Shown here: positions 1-6,548 of the stretch, piece by piece
Layout of the letters: each line of letters opens with the position of its first letter
Position numbering within the stretch: the first letter of the stretch is position 1
NCBI GenBank assembly: GCA_947853365.1
Contig: CANTWQ010000015.1
Span: forward strand, 1 to 17,671
Length of the DNA: 17,671 nucleotides
Origin: an uncultured Bacilli bacterium
Lineage (GTDB): Bacteria; Bacillota_I; Bacilli_A; RF39; UBA660
Direction of reading: 5' to 3'
The notes under the pieces: model-generated
What the model was told of the DNA's origin: nothing
Seen by the model: only the letters and a program-made list of their open reading frames with translations
Database searches by the model: none
Position numbers and translations under genes: made by a program

Positions 1-118
1 GCAATCCGTTTGACTCCGAATGTTGTAATTCATTGTTCTAAACTGCTTAGTTTTCACCAACCACTAAGTCTCTCGTTCCCTTTAGAAAAACTACTAATTC
101 ATCCATCGACATCAATCA
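1..118 (-). promoter_or_regulatory. T-box riboswitch leader, Stem I portion (continues past the left edge)
   Basis: Read on the minus strand, this leader has the hallmarks of T-box Stem I. A GATGAATTAGTAG-type 5' segment (about 91-103) is followed by TTCTAAA (87-81), then the AGAGA element (73-69). Next is a 6-bp hairpin, CTTAGT/ACTAAG (68-63 with 51-46), whose loop is GGTTGGTGAAA. The returning strand TTTAGAA (42-36) pairs perfectly with TTCTAAA. A GAATTACAAC stretch followed by CGGAG then lies where the specifier loop is expected. T-boxes sense uncharged tRNA and control aminoacyl-tRNA synthetase, amino-acid biosynthesis or transporter genes. The antiterminator and the regulated gene lie outside the window. 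The specifier codon is ambiguous: UUA, UAC, ACA or AAC all fit some alignment. Confidence 0.82.
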
Positions 119-123
119 TTATT

Positions 124-153
124 ACTATAACATATTTATTATCGTTTGTACAA
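124..153 (-). promoter_or_regulatory. Sigma-A-like promoter for the T-box leader
   Basis: A -35 element TTGTAC (153-148) and a -10 element TATAGT (129-124) are separated by 18 bp. Transcription would begin near position 118, directly before the T-box Stem I. This supports the leader having its own start downstream of the ATPase gene. Confidence 0.6.
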
Positions 154-220
154 TACTCTTTTACCAAGCATCATAAGAAAAGACAACTCCAATATCACTT
201 GCAAACAGAAAATAATCTTT

Positions 221-1552
221 TTATTTCGTACCGATCTCTTCATCTAAAGACTGTTTGGTGATACAAAATACTGCATATAATGGTACAGATTTCATCTGAT
301 TTTTAAAACCAAAGTTTCTCGTCGACAAACGAACCACATATTTTGGTTGAAATTCTTTTCTATAATTCTCTAAACTTCTCGACTTGATATGAGTACTTGT
401 CTTTACTTCTACTGGAATAATCAAACCACGTTCAGATTGCAGAATGAAATCCACTTTGCTATCATAATCATTTTTCCAGTAATTTAAATGAAAAGAATTA
501 TATTTTAAAGAACTTGCAACATAATTTTCAGTAAGCATACCTAACATTGTCTCGTTTACAGCCTCTCTATTTTTAATAAAATAAACAGGAAATTCGCTTA
601 ATTTCGTTAACAAACCGACATCGTTCATATAAAGTTTAAAAGAGTCTAATTCTTCATACATTTTTAAAGGAATACCTATTTTCGTTTTTACACACTTATT
701 TACAATACCAGCATTTACAAGCCAATCGATCGAATCTCCAAAAATAGTACTAGTTCCACCTTTTTGCACCAATTTATATTGGAATTTCTTATTATCCTTT
801 GCAAGTTGAACAGGAATAGAATCAAACGTTGCAATAATTTTGGGTGCTGAAGATGCTTCACTATATTTGGTAATGTCATTTCGATAAGCTTCTAAAATAG
901 ACGTTTGATAATCGATGGCACTCACAATAGAATTGGTACGGATAAATTCATCTACAACTTCTGGCATACCACCGATGGATAAATAGTCATAATATAACTC
1001 TAATGCTTTATGATGAATCGAATCCGGCATTGCTTGATTCGAGCGATAACACGTACGTATATGATCCACAAGCAAACTATTATTTGTATTGATTAAAAAC
1101 TCCTCAAATGATAAAGGATAAATCGTCAAAAAATCTACTTTACCAACAGGAAATGAATATTCTTTTTTATTGACGTGTACGCCAAGCAAACTACCCGCTC
1201 CTATGATATAATATTCAGGAGCATCTTCGCAAAAATACTTCAATGAAGTTAAGGCTCTAGTATTTCTTTGAATTTCATCAAAAAAGATCAATGTATTTTC
1301 TTTATCGATTACTCTACCGAATAAAACTTCTAAATTTTTAATAATAAATGCTGGCGTAATATTTTCATTGATGAGTTTTCCCACCATATCATTTGTCTCA
1401 AAATTGACATAAATTACATCTTTAAAATAACGTTTTCCAAATTCTTTCACAAGATAAGTTTTCCCGACTTGTCTAGCACCATAAAGTAATAATGGTTTTC
1501 TATTTTTGCTATTTTTCCAATCAATTAAATCACTCATTGCCTTTCGTTCCAT
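221..1552 (-). CDS. AAA ATPase with DUF4143 C-terminal domain
   Basis: This 443-residue protein belongs to the AAA_14/DUF4143 group of predicted ATPases. Walker A is GARQVGKT (25-32), Walker B is LIFFDE (88-93), and IGAGS (117-121) fits the sensor-1 position. The C-terminal half carries a PD-(D/E)XK nuclease-like signature: E342, then KVD (D368), then VEVK (E382, K384). Family members are common, often multi-copy accessory genes in gut bacteria; their role is unresolved, and a DNA-linked or toxin-like function is inference from the nuclease-like motif. The start is supported by AGGTGA six bases upstream of the ATG. It is a single-gene unit with its own promoter, which is covered by an inverted repeat. 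There is no obvious terminator between its stop and the T-box promoter. Confidence 0.88.
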   Translation of the reverse strand: MERKAMSDLIDWKNSKNRKPLLLYGARQVGKTYLVKEFGKRYFKDVIYVNFETNDMVGKLINENITPAFIIKNLEVLFGRVIDKENTLIFFDEIQRNTRALTSLKYFCEDAPEYYIIGAGSLLGVHVNKKEYSFPVGKVDFLTIYPLSFEEFLINTNNSLLVDHIRTCYRSNQAMPDSIHHKALELYYDYLSIGGMPEVVDEFIRTNSIVSAIDYQTSILEAYRNDITKYSEASSAPKIIATFDSIPVQLAKDNKKFQYKLVQKGGTSTIFGDSIDWLVNAGIVNKCVKTKIGIPLKMYEELDSFKLYMNDVGLLTKLSEFPVYFIKNREAVNETMLGMLTENYVASSLKYNSFHLNYWKNDYDSKVDFILQSERGLIIPVEVKTSTHIKSRSLENYRKEFQPKYVVRLSTRNFGFKNQMKSVPLYAVFCITKQSLDEEIGTK

Positions 1553-1570
1553 TTTATATCACCTATGACC

Positions 1571-1599
1571 AATATACACTATAACTCCAAAAAAATCAA
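1571..1599 (-). promoter_or_regulatory. Promoter of the DUF4143 ATPase gene
   Basis: The -35 element TTGATT (1599-1594) and the -10 element TATATT (1576-1571) are 17 bp apart, placing the transcript start only about 10-15 bases before the ATG. The spacer contains one arm of the inverted repeat at 1581-1625. Confidence 0.6.
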
Positions 1600-1625
1600 T
1601 AAATAACATGCTTTTTTGGAGTTAT
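1581..1625. repeat. Perfect 14-bp inverted repeat over the ATPase promoter
   Basis: ATAACTCCAAAAAA (1581-1594) is repeated in perfect inverted orientation at 1612-1625, with 17 bases between. One arm fills the spacer between -10 and -35; the other lies just upstream of -35. That placement suits an operator for a repressor or autoregulator. No T-tract follows the hairpin in either direction, so an intrinsic terminator is less likely. It begins 11 bp after the fem gene ends. Confidence 0.7.
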
Positions 1626-1636
1626 TGCTATCTCTT

Positions 1637-2875
1637 TTACAATTTTTTCTTTAATTTGCGATATAGTTTTAAAATCTTTGGCAATACTTTGTAACAAAAC
1701 GGCTTCATCACAAGATCAAATTCACCAATCAAAGCAATGTAAGATCCTCCAAAATTCTGTTTAAATTGATGAATCCCTGCATAATTATGTAGTGTGGTAT
1801 GGATATCGCCAACTGTACCAAAAAGATCAAGATCTAAAAAGCCATGCTCTTTTCCATAACAAATCACTTCATAATACATCCGATTCACTGCATAAAATTC
1901 CCGACCAATGGTATCATTACCAATATATAGAGTCCAAAGCCTTGTTTGATTACACGCACAAACTTGTGAACAGATAACCAATTCTTCTTTTGTTTTCACA
2001 TCTTCCAACAAAGCAATTTCTTTTTTTAAACGTGTCACCTGGGTTTCTACATTTGAAATATCATTTTCTTTTACTTGCTTTTGTTCCAAAGAAGATGTTA
2101 ATTTTTCTAATTCCTCTTGTCTTTCTTGATATAACGCTTGTGGATTGATCACTAATTCAAAGATTTTAGCATGCCCCGCTTCTACCATATATCGATAAAA
2201 GTTTTGATAATAAGAAAGCGAATAGGCCGAAAAATCATCTTTTTCACTGACTTTTTGAATCAATTGATAAAAGGTATCAATATCATTGCTTTCTCGAAAA
2301 ATCATATGATATTGATTGGTTTTTCGTACCTTTTTCATAATCGACTTATGAATCTTTTTTTCGATTTCCTCTAAAGATTGTTGATAAGAAATACGGAAAG
2401 TATAACGTGGTTGATTATGATCAAAATATAAATTAAAACCAGTATGATGATAACCAATATCTAACATAGTCTGATAAAGATGCTTGGCCATTAGATTTTC
2501 TGTTTCGACTTCGCCATTGTTATTTAAAACTTGATAAGTAATATCCGGATCGACTTTCAAGTAAATTCCTTTATGTTTTTTTAAAAATTGTTTCAAGAAG
2601 ACCGTAAATTGTTTTAACAATTCCACATTTTGAAAATCGATAAGATATCCACGTGGAGCATAAAAATAGGAATAACCAAAAGGCCCTCTTCTTTCTAATA
2701 GCAACGTTGCACATAAAAGATTGCCATTTTCATCTTCCATACCTACATAATGGGGAATCTGACCTCTTCCTACAATTTGAAACTGTCCCCATTCATACGT
2801 TTGCATAAAATCGCCGTTTATTTTTTTCCAAAAATTCTGATAAATTTCTTTTTCCACTTGCTCTACAAAACGCAT
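1637..2875 (-). CDS. FemAB-family peptidoglycan bridge aminoacyltransferase
   Basis: This 412-residue protein is a Fem/MurM-type transferase, which adds amino acids from aminoacyl-tRNA to the peptidoglycan stem peptide on lipid II in the cytoplasm. Diagnostic segments are FYAPRGYLIDF (71-81), FKQNFGG (371-377) and IGEFDL (383-388), in a two-GNAT-like layout. A charged coiled-coil insertion (about 250-295) matches the helical arm of this family, and the C-terminus is Lys-rich. The open frame extends 18 codons further upstream, but that region contains the promoter. The ATG at 2875 has GGAGAG seven bases upstream, so it is the real start. It is monocistronic and unlinked to the other two fem genes. 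The amino acid it adds cannot be read from the sequence. Confidence 0.88.
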   Translation of the reverse strand: MRFVEQVEKEIYQNFWKKINGDFMQTYEWGQFQIVGRGQIPHYVGMEDENGNLLCATLLLERRGPFGYSYFYAPRGYLIDFQNVELLKQFTVFLKQFLKKHKGIYLKVDPDITYQVLNNNGEVETENLMAKHLYQTMLDIGYHHTGFNLYFDHNQPRYTFRISYQQSLEEIEKKIHKSIMKKVRKTNQYHMIFRESNDIDTFYQLIQKVSEKDDFSAYSLSYYQNFYRYMVEAGHAKIFELVINPQALYQERQEELEKLTSSLEQKQVKENDISNVETQVTRLKKEIALLEDVKTKEELVICSQVCACNQTRLWTLYIGNDTIGREFYAVNRMYYEVICYGKEHGFLDLDLFGTVGDIHTTLHNYAGIHQFKQNFGGSYIALIGEFDLVMKPFCYKVLPKILKLYRKLKKKL

Positions 2876-2900
2876 ACTGATCTCTCCAATATTCTTCATT

Positions 2901-2929
2901 ATTATATCGGTTATTTTTCTACTTGTCAA
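2901..2929 (-). promoter_or_regulatory. Perfect-consensus sigma-A promoter of the fem gene
   Basis: TTGACA (2929-2924) and TATAAT (2906-2901) are separated by exactly 17 bp. The -35 element overlaps the T-tract of the upstream operon's terminator. It fixes the fem start at 2875. Confidence 0.88.
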
Positions 2930-2955
2930 AGAAAAACTCCCTGACGAGAGGGAGT
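2928..2955 (-). terminator. Intrinsic terminator of the lipoprotein-YtxH operon
   Basis: On the minus strand ACTCCCT (2955-2949) pairs with AGGGAGT (2942-2936) across a 6-base loop, followed by TTTTTCTTT. It begins one base after the YtxH stop codon. Confidence 0.85.
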
Positions 2956-2956
2956 A

Positions 2957-3385
2957 TTATTTGTCTTTTTTCTCAAGTTTGGCAAGTACTTCTTTCACCA
3001 CTTTTACAGCCTGTTTTCTCACTTCTTCCGCGGCATCTTGCAATACAGGAGTTGCTTTATCTTTAGCATAAGTCACAAGCTCTTCGGTTTTTTCTTTGAT
3101 TTGATTGGCTTTTTCTTTCGCGATATCTAACACTTTTTCCTTGTCCAAATCAGATAATTCATATTTAATTTCCTCAATTTTTTCTTCGATCGCTAATTTC
3201 ACATCAGCAAGATCGATTTCTTGTGCTTTATGAACCAAGTCGTCCATTTTTTCTTTTAATAGTTTTCTTGTTTCACTACCTTTGCGAGGGGCAAACAAAA
3301 CACCAAGTCCTGCCCCGACTGCCGCTCCTAAAACAAATTTACCTATGCCACTTTTCTTTACTACTTTTTTTCCGTCGTTTCCCAT
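2957..3385 (-). CDS. ytxH: YtxH-like membrane-anchored protein
   Basis: This 142-residue protein has the YtxH family layout. A Gly-rich hydrophobic segment (about 13-32) ends in the typical GVLFAPRKGSETR motif, and a long highly charged helical region predicted to form coiled coil follows. In Bacillus subtilis the ytxGHJ genes form a stress-responsive operon; the molecular role is not well defined. AGGAGG lies seven bases before the ATG, and the start overlaps the end of the DUF948 gene by 25 bp, indicating translational coupling. It is the last gene of a four-gene operon and is followed at once by a terminator. Confidence 0.85.
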   Translation of the reverse strand: MGNDGKKVVKKSGIGKFVLGAAVGAGLGVLFAPRKGSETRKLLKEKMDDLVHKAQEIDLADVKLAIEEKIEEIKYELSDLDKEKVLDIAKEKANQIKEKTEELVTYAKDKATPVLQDAAEEVRKQAVKVVKEVLAKLEKKDK

Positions 3386-3669
3386 GACAGATCCTCCTTT
3401 TCTTTTTCTCTTTTTTGAAACAAATGACTGATTGCCGATGTAATCGTATCTACTAAATGATAAGTAACACCACTCACGGCATCGGTCACCGTATCTATGA
3501 TATGAAAAATACCATTCAATGATGACGATTTTTTTTCAATATCATCTAATAATAGATTACAACGATCCACAGTCTGAATCAGTTTCCATGATAATACAAT
3601 CAGTACAATCAGTAATACAATTCCTAAGATGTAAAGTAATATGGGTAATAGTTCATTTAATAGTTCCAT
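3361..3669 (-). CDS. DUF948 (YtxG-like) membrane protein
   Basis: This 102-residue protein has one N-terminal transmembrane helix (about 7-30) and a short amphipathic helical region (VDRCNLLLDDIEKKSSSLNG) of the DUF948 type. It ends in a Lys/Glu-rich tail. DUF948 proteins such as B. subtilis YtxG are usually encoded next to YtxH, as here. AAAGGAG lies seven bases before the ATG. It starts three bases after the stop of the disordered-protein gene and overlaps ytxH. An envelope-structural or stress role is inferred from the family and neighbours, not from catalytic motifs, of which there are none. Confidence 0.78.
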   Translation of the reverse strand: MELLNELLPILLYILGIVLLIVLIVLSWKLIQTVDRCNLLLDDIEKKSSSLNGIFHIIDTVTDAVSGVTYHLVDTITSAISHLFQKREKEKEDLSWETTEKK

Positions 3670-3672
3670 AGC

Positions 3673-4671
3673 CTACTCCTTTTCTTCATACATAGAATCA
3701 ATCAGATCAAATAGATTGTCCTCTAATTCTGTATCATTTTTAGATTCTTCTCTCACTTCCTTTTTGACCGGAGAATGCGTTTCCTTTAAATCCGTTGTAC
3801 TTCTTCTAGCAACCCGTTTCCCTGTAGAACGCTCTTTCTCACGATCTTTATAATCTACATTATATTCTAACCCAAGATCTTGAAAATATTCTTCAGCATC
3901 AGCAATGGTTACTTTATCTACGACTGGTGTTTGATCCGTATCTCGTAAATCGTAAAGTAAATTATCTTCTAGTTCCATTGGTTCTTCTTCTTTGGTATTC
4001 GTCTCTGAAATCGGATCTTCTCCAGTAAGGCCTAAATCATTCGAAAGTTCACCATAAGCTTTTTTACGGACCTCATCTAAATCGATTTTTTTGGCATAAC
4101 TAGATGCATTTTTATTTTTAGCATTTTTTTCAACAATATCATCTTTTTTATAATTTTTATCTAAAATACCATAGATAGGAGAAATAATTGGGGTTGGATG
4201 AAAAGTCTTTTCCTCACTTTTGGGTGCAGCTTTATGATAGATTGTACTATAATCTGTCGAATAGGCTCCCCCATAAGGAACGCGATGTGTTTCACTCGAT
4301 GATACCAATGTTTCTATTTTAGGAGAAGGTTCTTCTTTTTTCACCGGCTGTGGAGATTCTTGATGTGGCATATCATAAGCAAAATCTTCATCTTCAAACA
4401 TATGGAAAGAACTATCTGGTTTTAACAATTCTTTATCCGTTAAAATCTCAGTACGCGATTCTTCCTTTTCTTCCAAGACAGGTACTTCTTCTACCTCTTT
4501 TTCTCTGCGCTTAGCAACAGAAGAAACATCGATTCTTCTAGCCACGGTCTGCTTTGGAGCAACATTTTCTTCCTTTTTACGAGTCACTTTTGGCTCTTTT
4601 GGTGCCTCTTCTTCTACTTCTACATATTCTTCTTCAAAGAAAACATTTTTTAATTTATCTAATAGTCCCAT
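3673..4671 (-). CDS. Long acidic disordered protein with SepF-like N-terminal helix
   Basis: This 332-residue protein has no recognisable globular domain. It opens with MGLLDKLKNVFFEEEYVEVE, very like the SepF N-terminus (short amphipathic membrane-binding helix followed by an acidic linker), but the SepF FtsZ-binding domain is absent. The rest is rich in Glu, Lys, Ser and Thr and looks disordered. A hydrophobic island, TPIISPIYGILDKNY (160-174), and a twice-used motif, ELEDNLLYDLRD (233-244) and ELEDNLFDLIDS (315-326), look like short binding motifs. A strong GGAGGAG precedes the ATG. It is the second gene of the lipoprotein-YtxG-YtxH operon. A membrane-tethered adaptor or division scaffold is my inference. 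Confidence 0.75.
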   Translation of the reverse strand: MGLLDKLKNVFFEEEYVEVEEEAPKEPKVTRKKEENVAPKQTVARRIDVSSVAKRREKEVEEVPVLEEKEESRTEILTDKELLKPDSSFHMFEDEDFAYDMPHQESPQPVKKEEPSPKIETLVSSSETHRVPYGGAYSTDYSTIYHKAAPKSEEKTFHPTPIISPIYGILDKNYKKDDIVEKNAKNKNASSYAKKIDLDEVRKKAYGELSNDLGLTGEDPISETNTKEEEPMELEDNLLYDLRDTDQTPVVDKVTIADAEEYFQDLGLEYNVDYKDREKERSTGKRVARRSTTDLKETHSPVKKEVREESKNDTELEDNLFDLIDSMYEEKE

Positions 4672-4682
4672 AAGTTCTCCTC

Positions 4683-5354
4683 CTATTTGATTTCCTCTTC
4701 CATGGGGATTTGATCGGGATCCGGAAGTTCGCCGTTCAGATCTTGATAAGTACCATATTCTTCCACATATTCTAGGAATTCACTTTCTTCTCGGGCAGGT
4801 ACGAAAATATCCAAACTCTCTTCTTGATAATTTAAAATATTATCCCCAATCAAAGTATCCAACACATGATCATTAAACTCAATGCTCGTTAAAACAGACG
4901 CAATATAAATTAAGCTATTCTCAATATCCTCTTCTTTTACTAAAGATTCCATCTTCGCATATTGATACATTGCTTCGATAAAGTAACCATCCCCACGTGG
5001 TGTAATTTCCACATAGCCCTCATTTCCATGATAAGAAAGTCTTTTCGAAAAATAGGCATTCGGATTTACTTCATAAATATTTTCTACTTTATGATAGTAA
5101 CTGACAGCATCGACATAAAGATAATAATAATTTTTTTGGTCGAATAAAATCGAATTATATTGGTTGGATGCAATTCGTTGCAATCCCTTAGGTAAATAGT
5201 AACGATATCCTTCCATGGCTACGTTAGTAACCGTATTTTCTTGATTGTACATCGTATCGAGAATCGAATCTAAAGATTCTCCATTCAAAGATACCAATGA
5301 AGTACATCCTGTTGATAAAAGCAGGATAAGTAGTAAACAAATGACTTTTTTCAT
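4683..5354 (-). CDS. Predicted lipoprotein of unknown function
   Basis: This 223-residue protein has a lipoprotein signal: MKK, a Leu/Ile-rich core and the lipobox LSTGC with acylated Cys17. The mature part is rich in Tyr and acidic residues and ends in an acidic tail (about 207-223). I recognise no enzyme motif. The mature portion should sit on the outer face of the membrane. AGGTGAAT precedes the ATG. It is the first gene of a four-gene operon, with only 11 bases separating it from the disordered-protein gene. The family is not one I can name. Confidence 0.8.
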   Translation of the reverse strand: MKKVICLLLILLLSTGCTSLVSLNGESLDSILDTMYNQENTVTNVAMEGYRYYLPKGLQRIASNQYNSILFDQKNYYYLYVDAVSYYHKVENIYEVNPNAYFSKRLSYHGNEGYVEITPRGDGYFIEAMYQYAKMESLVKEEDIENSLIYIASVLTSIEFNDHVLDTLIGDNILNYQEESLDIFVPAREESEFLEYVEEYGTYQDLNGELPDPDQIPMEEEIK

Positions 5355-5375
5355 AATTCACCTACTCTATTAAAT

Positions 5376-5381
5376 ATTATA
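5376..5381 (-). promoter_or_regulatory. -10 element for the lipoprotein-YtxH operon
   Basis: A perfect TATAAT lies 22 bases upstream of the lipoprotein ATG. The best -35 at 17 bp (TTCTCT) is weak. No hairpin terminator separates it from trmB, so some transcription may also read through. Confidence 0.55.
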
Positions 5382-5411
5382 TCAAAAAGAAAAGATGAAG
5401 AGAAACTTTTT

Positions 5412-6053
5412 CTATACATTGACACTTTTTTTACTGACAACAACGTAGTAAATTGGGTAGCCCAAACGCGTAAATTTCTCTTCGAATTCTGTCATAGGAG
5501 AAAAAATCTCCTCATCGTGCGTCAAATCCAAGGAAACATAATCTAAAATATAACCATGGTTGCTATAAGATACCAGAGAATAAGAAAATAACGGAGCATT
5601 ATCTGTCTTTTGAATAATTTGTGGCATCATCTCAAAAATGGAATCATACTTATCTAAAAAATACGGACTTGTAAGACGACGAGAAGCATGCCGTTTTTTC
5701 GGCCAAGGATCAGAAAAATTCAAATATAAACAAGCAATTTCATGATCGAATATTTCATCCACGAGATTGGCATTACATCTTAAAATCACCAAATTAGGAA
5801 GGTTTTCAGGAACCTTTTCAATGGCTCTTGCAATCACACTATCATATCGTTCAATTCCAATAAAATTGATATTGGGATTTTCTTGAGCCATAGCAATCAA
5901 GAATTGACCTTTTCCCATCCCAATTTCCAAATGAATGGGATGATCGTTTTGAAAATACGTGTGCCATTTTCCTTTCCAAACAGTCGGTTCACTGATACAA
6001 AAAGAAGCTCCCGCAATGATAGCTTCTTTATTTTTTACATTTCTAAGTCGCAT
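5412..6053 (-). CDS. trmB: tRNA (guanine-N7)-methyltransferase TrmB
   Basis: This 213-residue enzyme methylates G46 in the tRNA variable loop using S-adenosylmethionine. The Rossmann SAM loop is EIGMGKGQF (43-51), the acidic ribose-binding residue is E68, the family signature FSDPWPKKRH is at 113-122, and TEFEEKF (188-194) matches the C-terminal catalytic/tRNA region. Length is normal for TrmB. The frame is open 18 codons further upstream, but the ATG at 6053 begins the usual MRLRN, has GGTGGTG just before it and lies about 10 bases downstream of the predicted transcript start. It is alone in its transcription unit, divergent from the small plus-strand gene. Confidence 0.93.
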   Translation of the reverse strand: MRLRNVKNKEAIIAGASFCISEPTVWKGKWHTYFQNDHPIHLEIGMGKGQFLIAMAQENPNINFIGIERYDSVIARAIEKVPENLPNLVILRCNANLVDEIFDHEIACLYLNFSDPWPKKRHASRRLTSPYFLDKYDSIFEMMPQIIQKTDNAPLFSYSLVSYSNHGYILDYVSLDLTHDEEIFSPMTEFEEKFTRLGYPIYYVVVSKKSVNV

Positions 6054-6069
6054 AAACACCACCATCAAC

Positions 6070-6075
6070 ATTATA
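6070..6075 (-). promoter_or_regulatory. -10 element for trmB
   Basis: A perfect TATAAT lies 16 bases before the chosen trmB ATG; the -35 at 17 bp (TTTCTT) is poor. The position makes the longer frame start at 6107 untranslatable from this promoter. Confidence 0.55.
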
Positions 6076-6150
6076 TCAAAGAATTGATCAAGAAGAAAGT
6101 GGAGCAACTAAGAAACAATCGCATATACTAAAACTGAAAGGATGATAGAG

Positions 6151-6384
6151 ATGAATCAAAATCAATATGGATATCCAGGCCCAGGAATGATGCCACCATT
6201 TCCACCACAACATCCAGGCATGCCACCATTTCCCGACAACTATCGTAATCTAGAAACAAAAGTAGCCCGCCTCGAACGACAAGTAAAACGATTAGAAGAA
6301 CGGGTGAGCCGTTTAGAAAACTTGCAAATCATGCCAAGAGATTACAATCATCAAAACTATACTTCTGGTTATCAAATGATGTAG
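6151..6384 (+). CDS. Small proline-rich coiled-coil protein
   Basis: This 77-residue protein has three parts. The Gly/Pro/Met-rich head contains two near-identical units, PGMMPPFP and PGMPPFP (residues 11-28). A short coiled coil (34-57) has Val and Leu in strict a/d heptad positions: V38, L41, V45, L48, V52, L55. The tail is rich in Tyr, Asn and Gln. AAAGG lies nine bases before the ATG at 6151 but directly against the in-frame ATG at 6142, so the second ATG is preferred. Similar small Pro/Tyr-rich coiled-coil proteins occur among spore and surface proteins of Bacillota; a spore-coat-like role is inference. A terminator follows directly. Confidence 0.7.
   Translation: MNQNQYGYPGPGMMPPFPPQHPGMPPFPDNYRNLETKVARLERQVKRLEERVSRLENLQIMPRDYNHQNYTSGYQMM
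6181..6233 (+). repeat. 30-bp-period direct repeat inside the proline-rich gene
   Basis: ATGCCACCATTTCC occurs at 6190-6203 and again at 6220-6233, each preceded by CCAGG. It encodes the duplicated PGMPPFP unit and probably arose by tandem duplication. Confidence 0.75.
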
Positions 6385-6385
6385 A

Positions 6386-6416
6386 AAAAGGGTATTTGTA
6401 GAATACTCTTCTTTTT
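6386..6416 (+). terminator. Intrinsic terminator after the small coiled-coil gene
   Basis: AAGGGTATT (6388-6396) pairs with AATACTCTT (6402-6410) with one G-U pair and a 5-base loop, followed by CTTTTT. It starts right after the stop codon. Confidence 0.75.
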
Positions 6417-6475
6417 ATGCTTCTAATCATCGATGCAAGAATCCCCTCCACATTCACATCTTTATCAATACCATC

Positions 6476-6504
6476 TTTCCATTCCCACGATAACATGCTA
6501 TGAT
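6476..6504 (+). promoter_or_regulatory. Extended -10 promoter of the ABC-F gene
   Basis: TTTCCA (6476-6481) and TATGAT (6499-6504) are 17 bp apart, with the extended -10 TG at 6496-6497. The same layout recurs upstream of murJ. Confidence 0.6.
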
Positions 6505-6548
6505 ATCTAAAGAAAACGAAAAAATAGAACAAAGGAACGAGGGATATT

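Noticed and set aside
10..261. Plus-strand open frame of 83 codons at the left end
   Set aside because: It lies antisense to the T-box leader and promoter and the 3' end of the ATPase gene, has no ribosome binding site, and its composition is that of complementary non-coding sequence.
1581..1625. Inverted repeat as a terminator of the fem gene
   Set aside because: The stem is long and perfect but no T-tract follows on the minus strand; its position over the ATPase promoter fits an operator better.
2876..2929. Upstream 18-codon extension of the fem gene
   Set aside because: It contains the -10 and -35 boxes of the gene's own promoter, so it would not be in the transcript.
6054..6107. Upstream extension of trmB
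   Set aside because: It contains the TATAAT box; TrmB proteins normally begin close to MRLRN, and a GGTGG site precedes that ATG.
6122..6130. CATATACTA resembling a SigK-type -10 box before the coiled-coil miniprotein
   Set aside because: The expected AC at 16-17 bp upstream is missing (the nearest is 13 bp), and no sigma-A -35 is present either, so I do not call a promoter.
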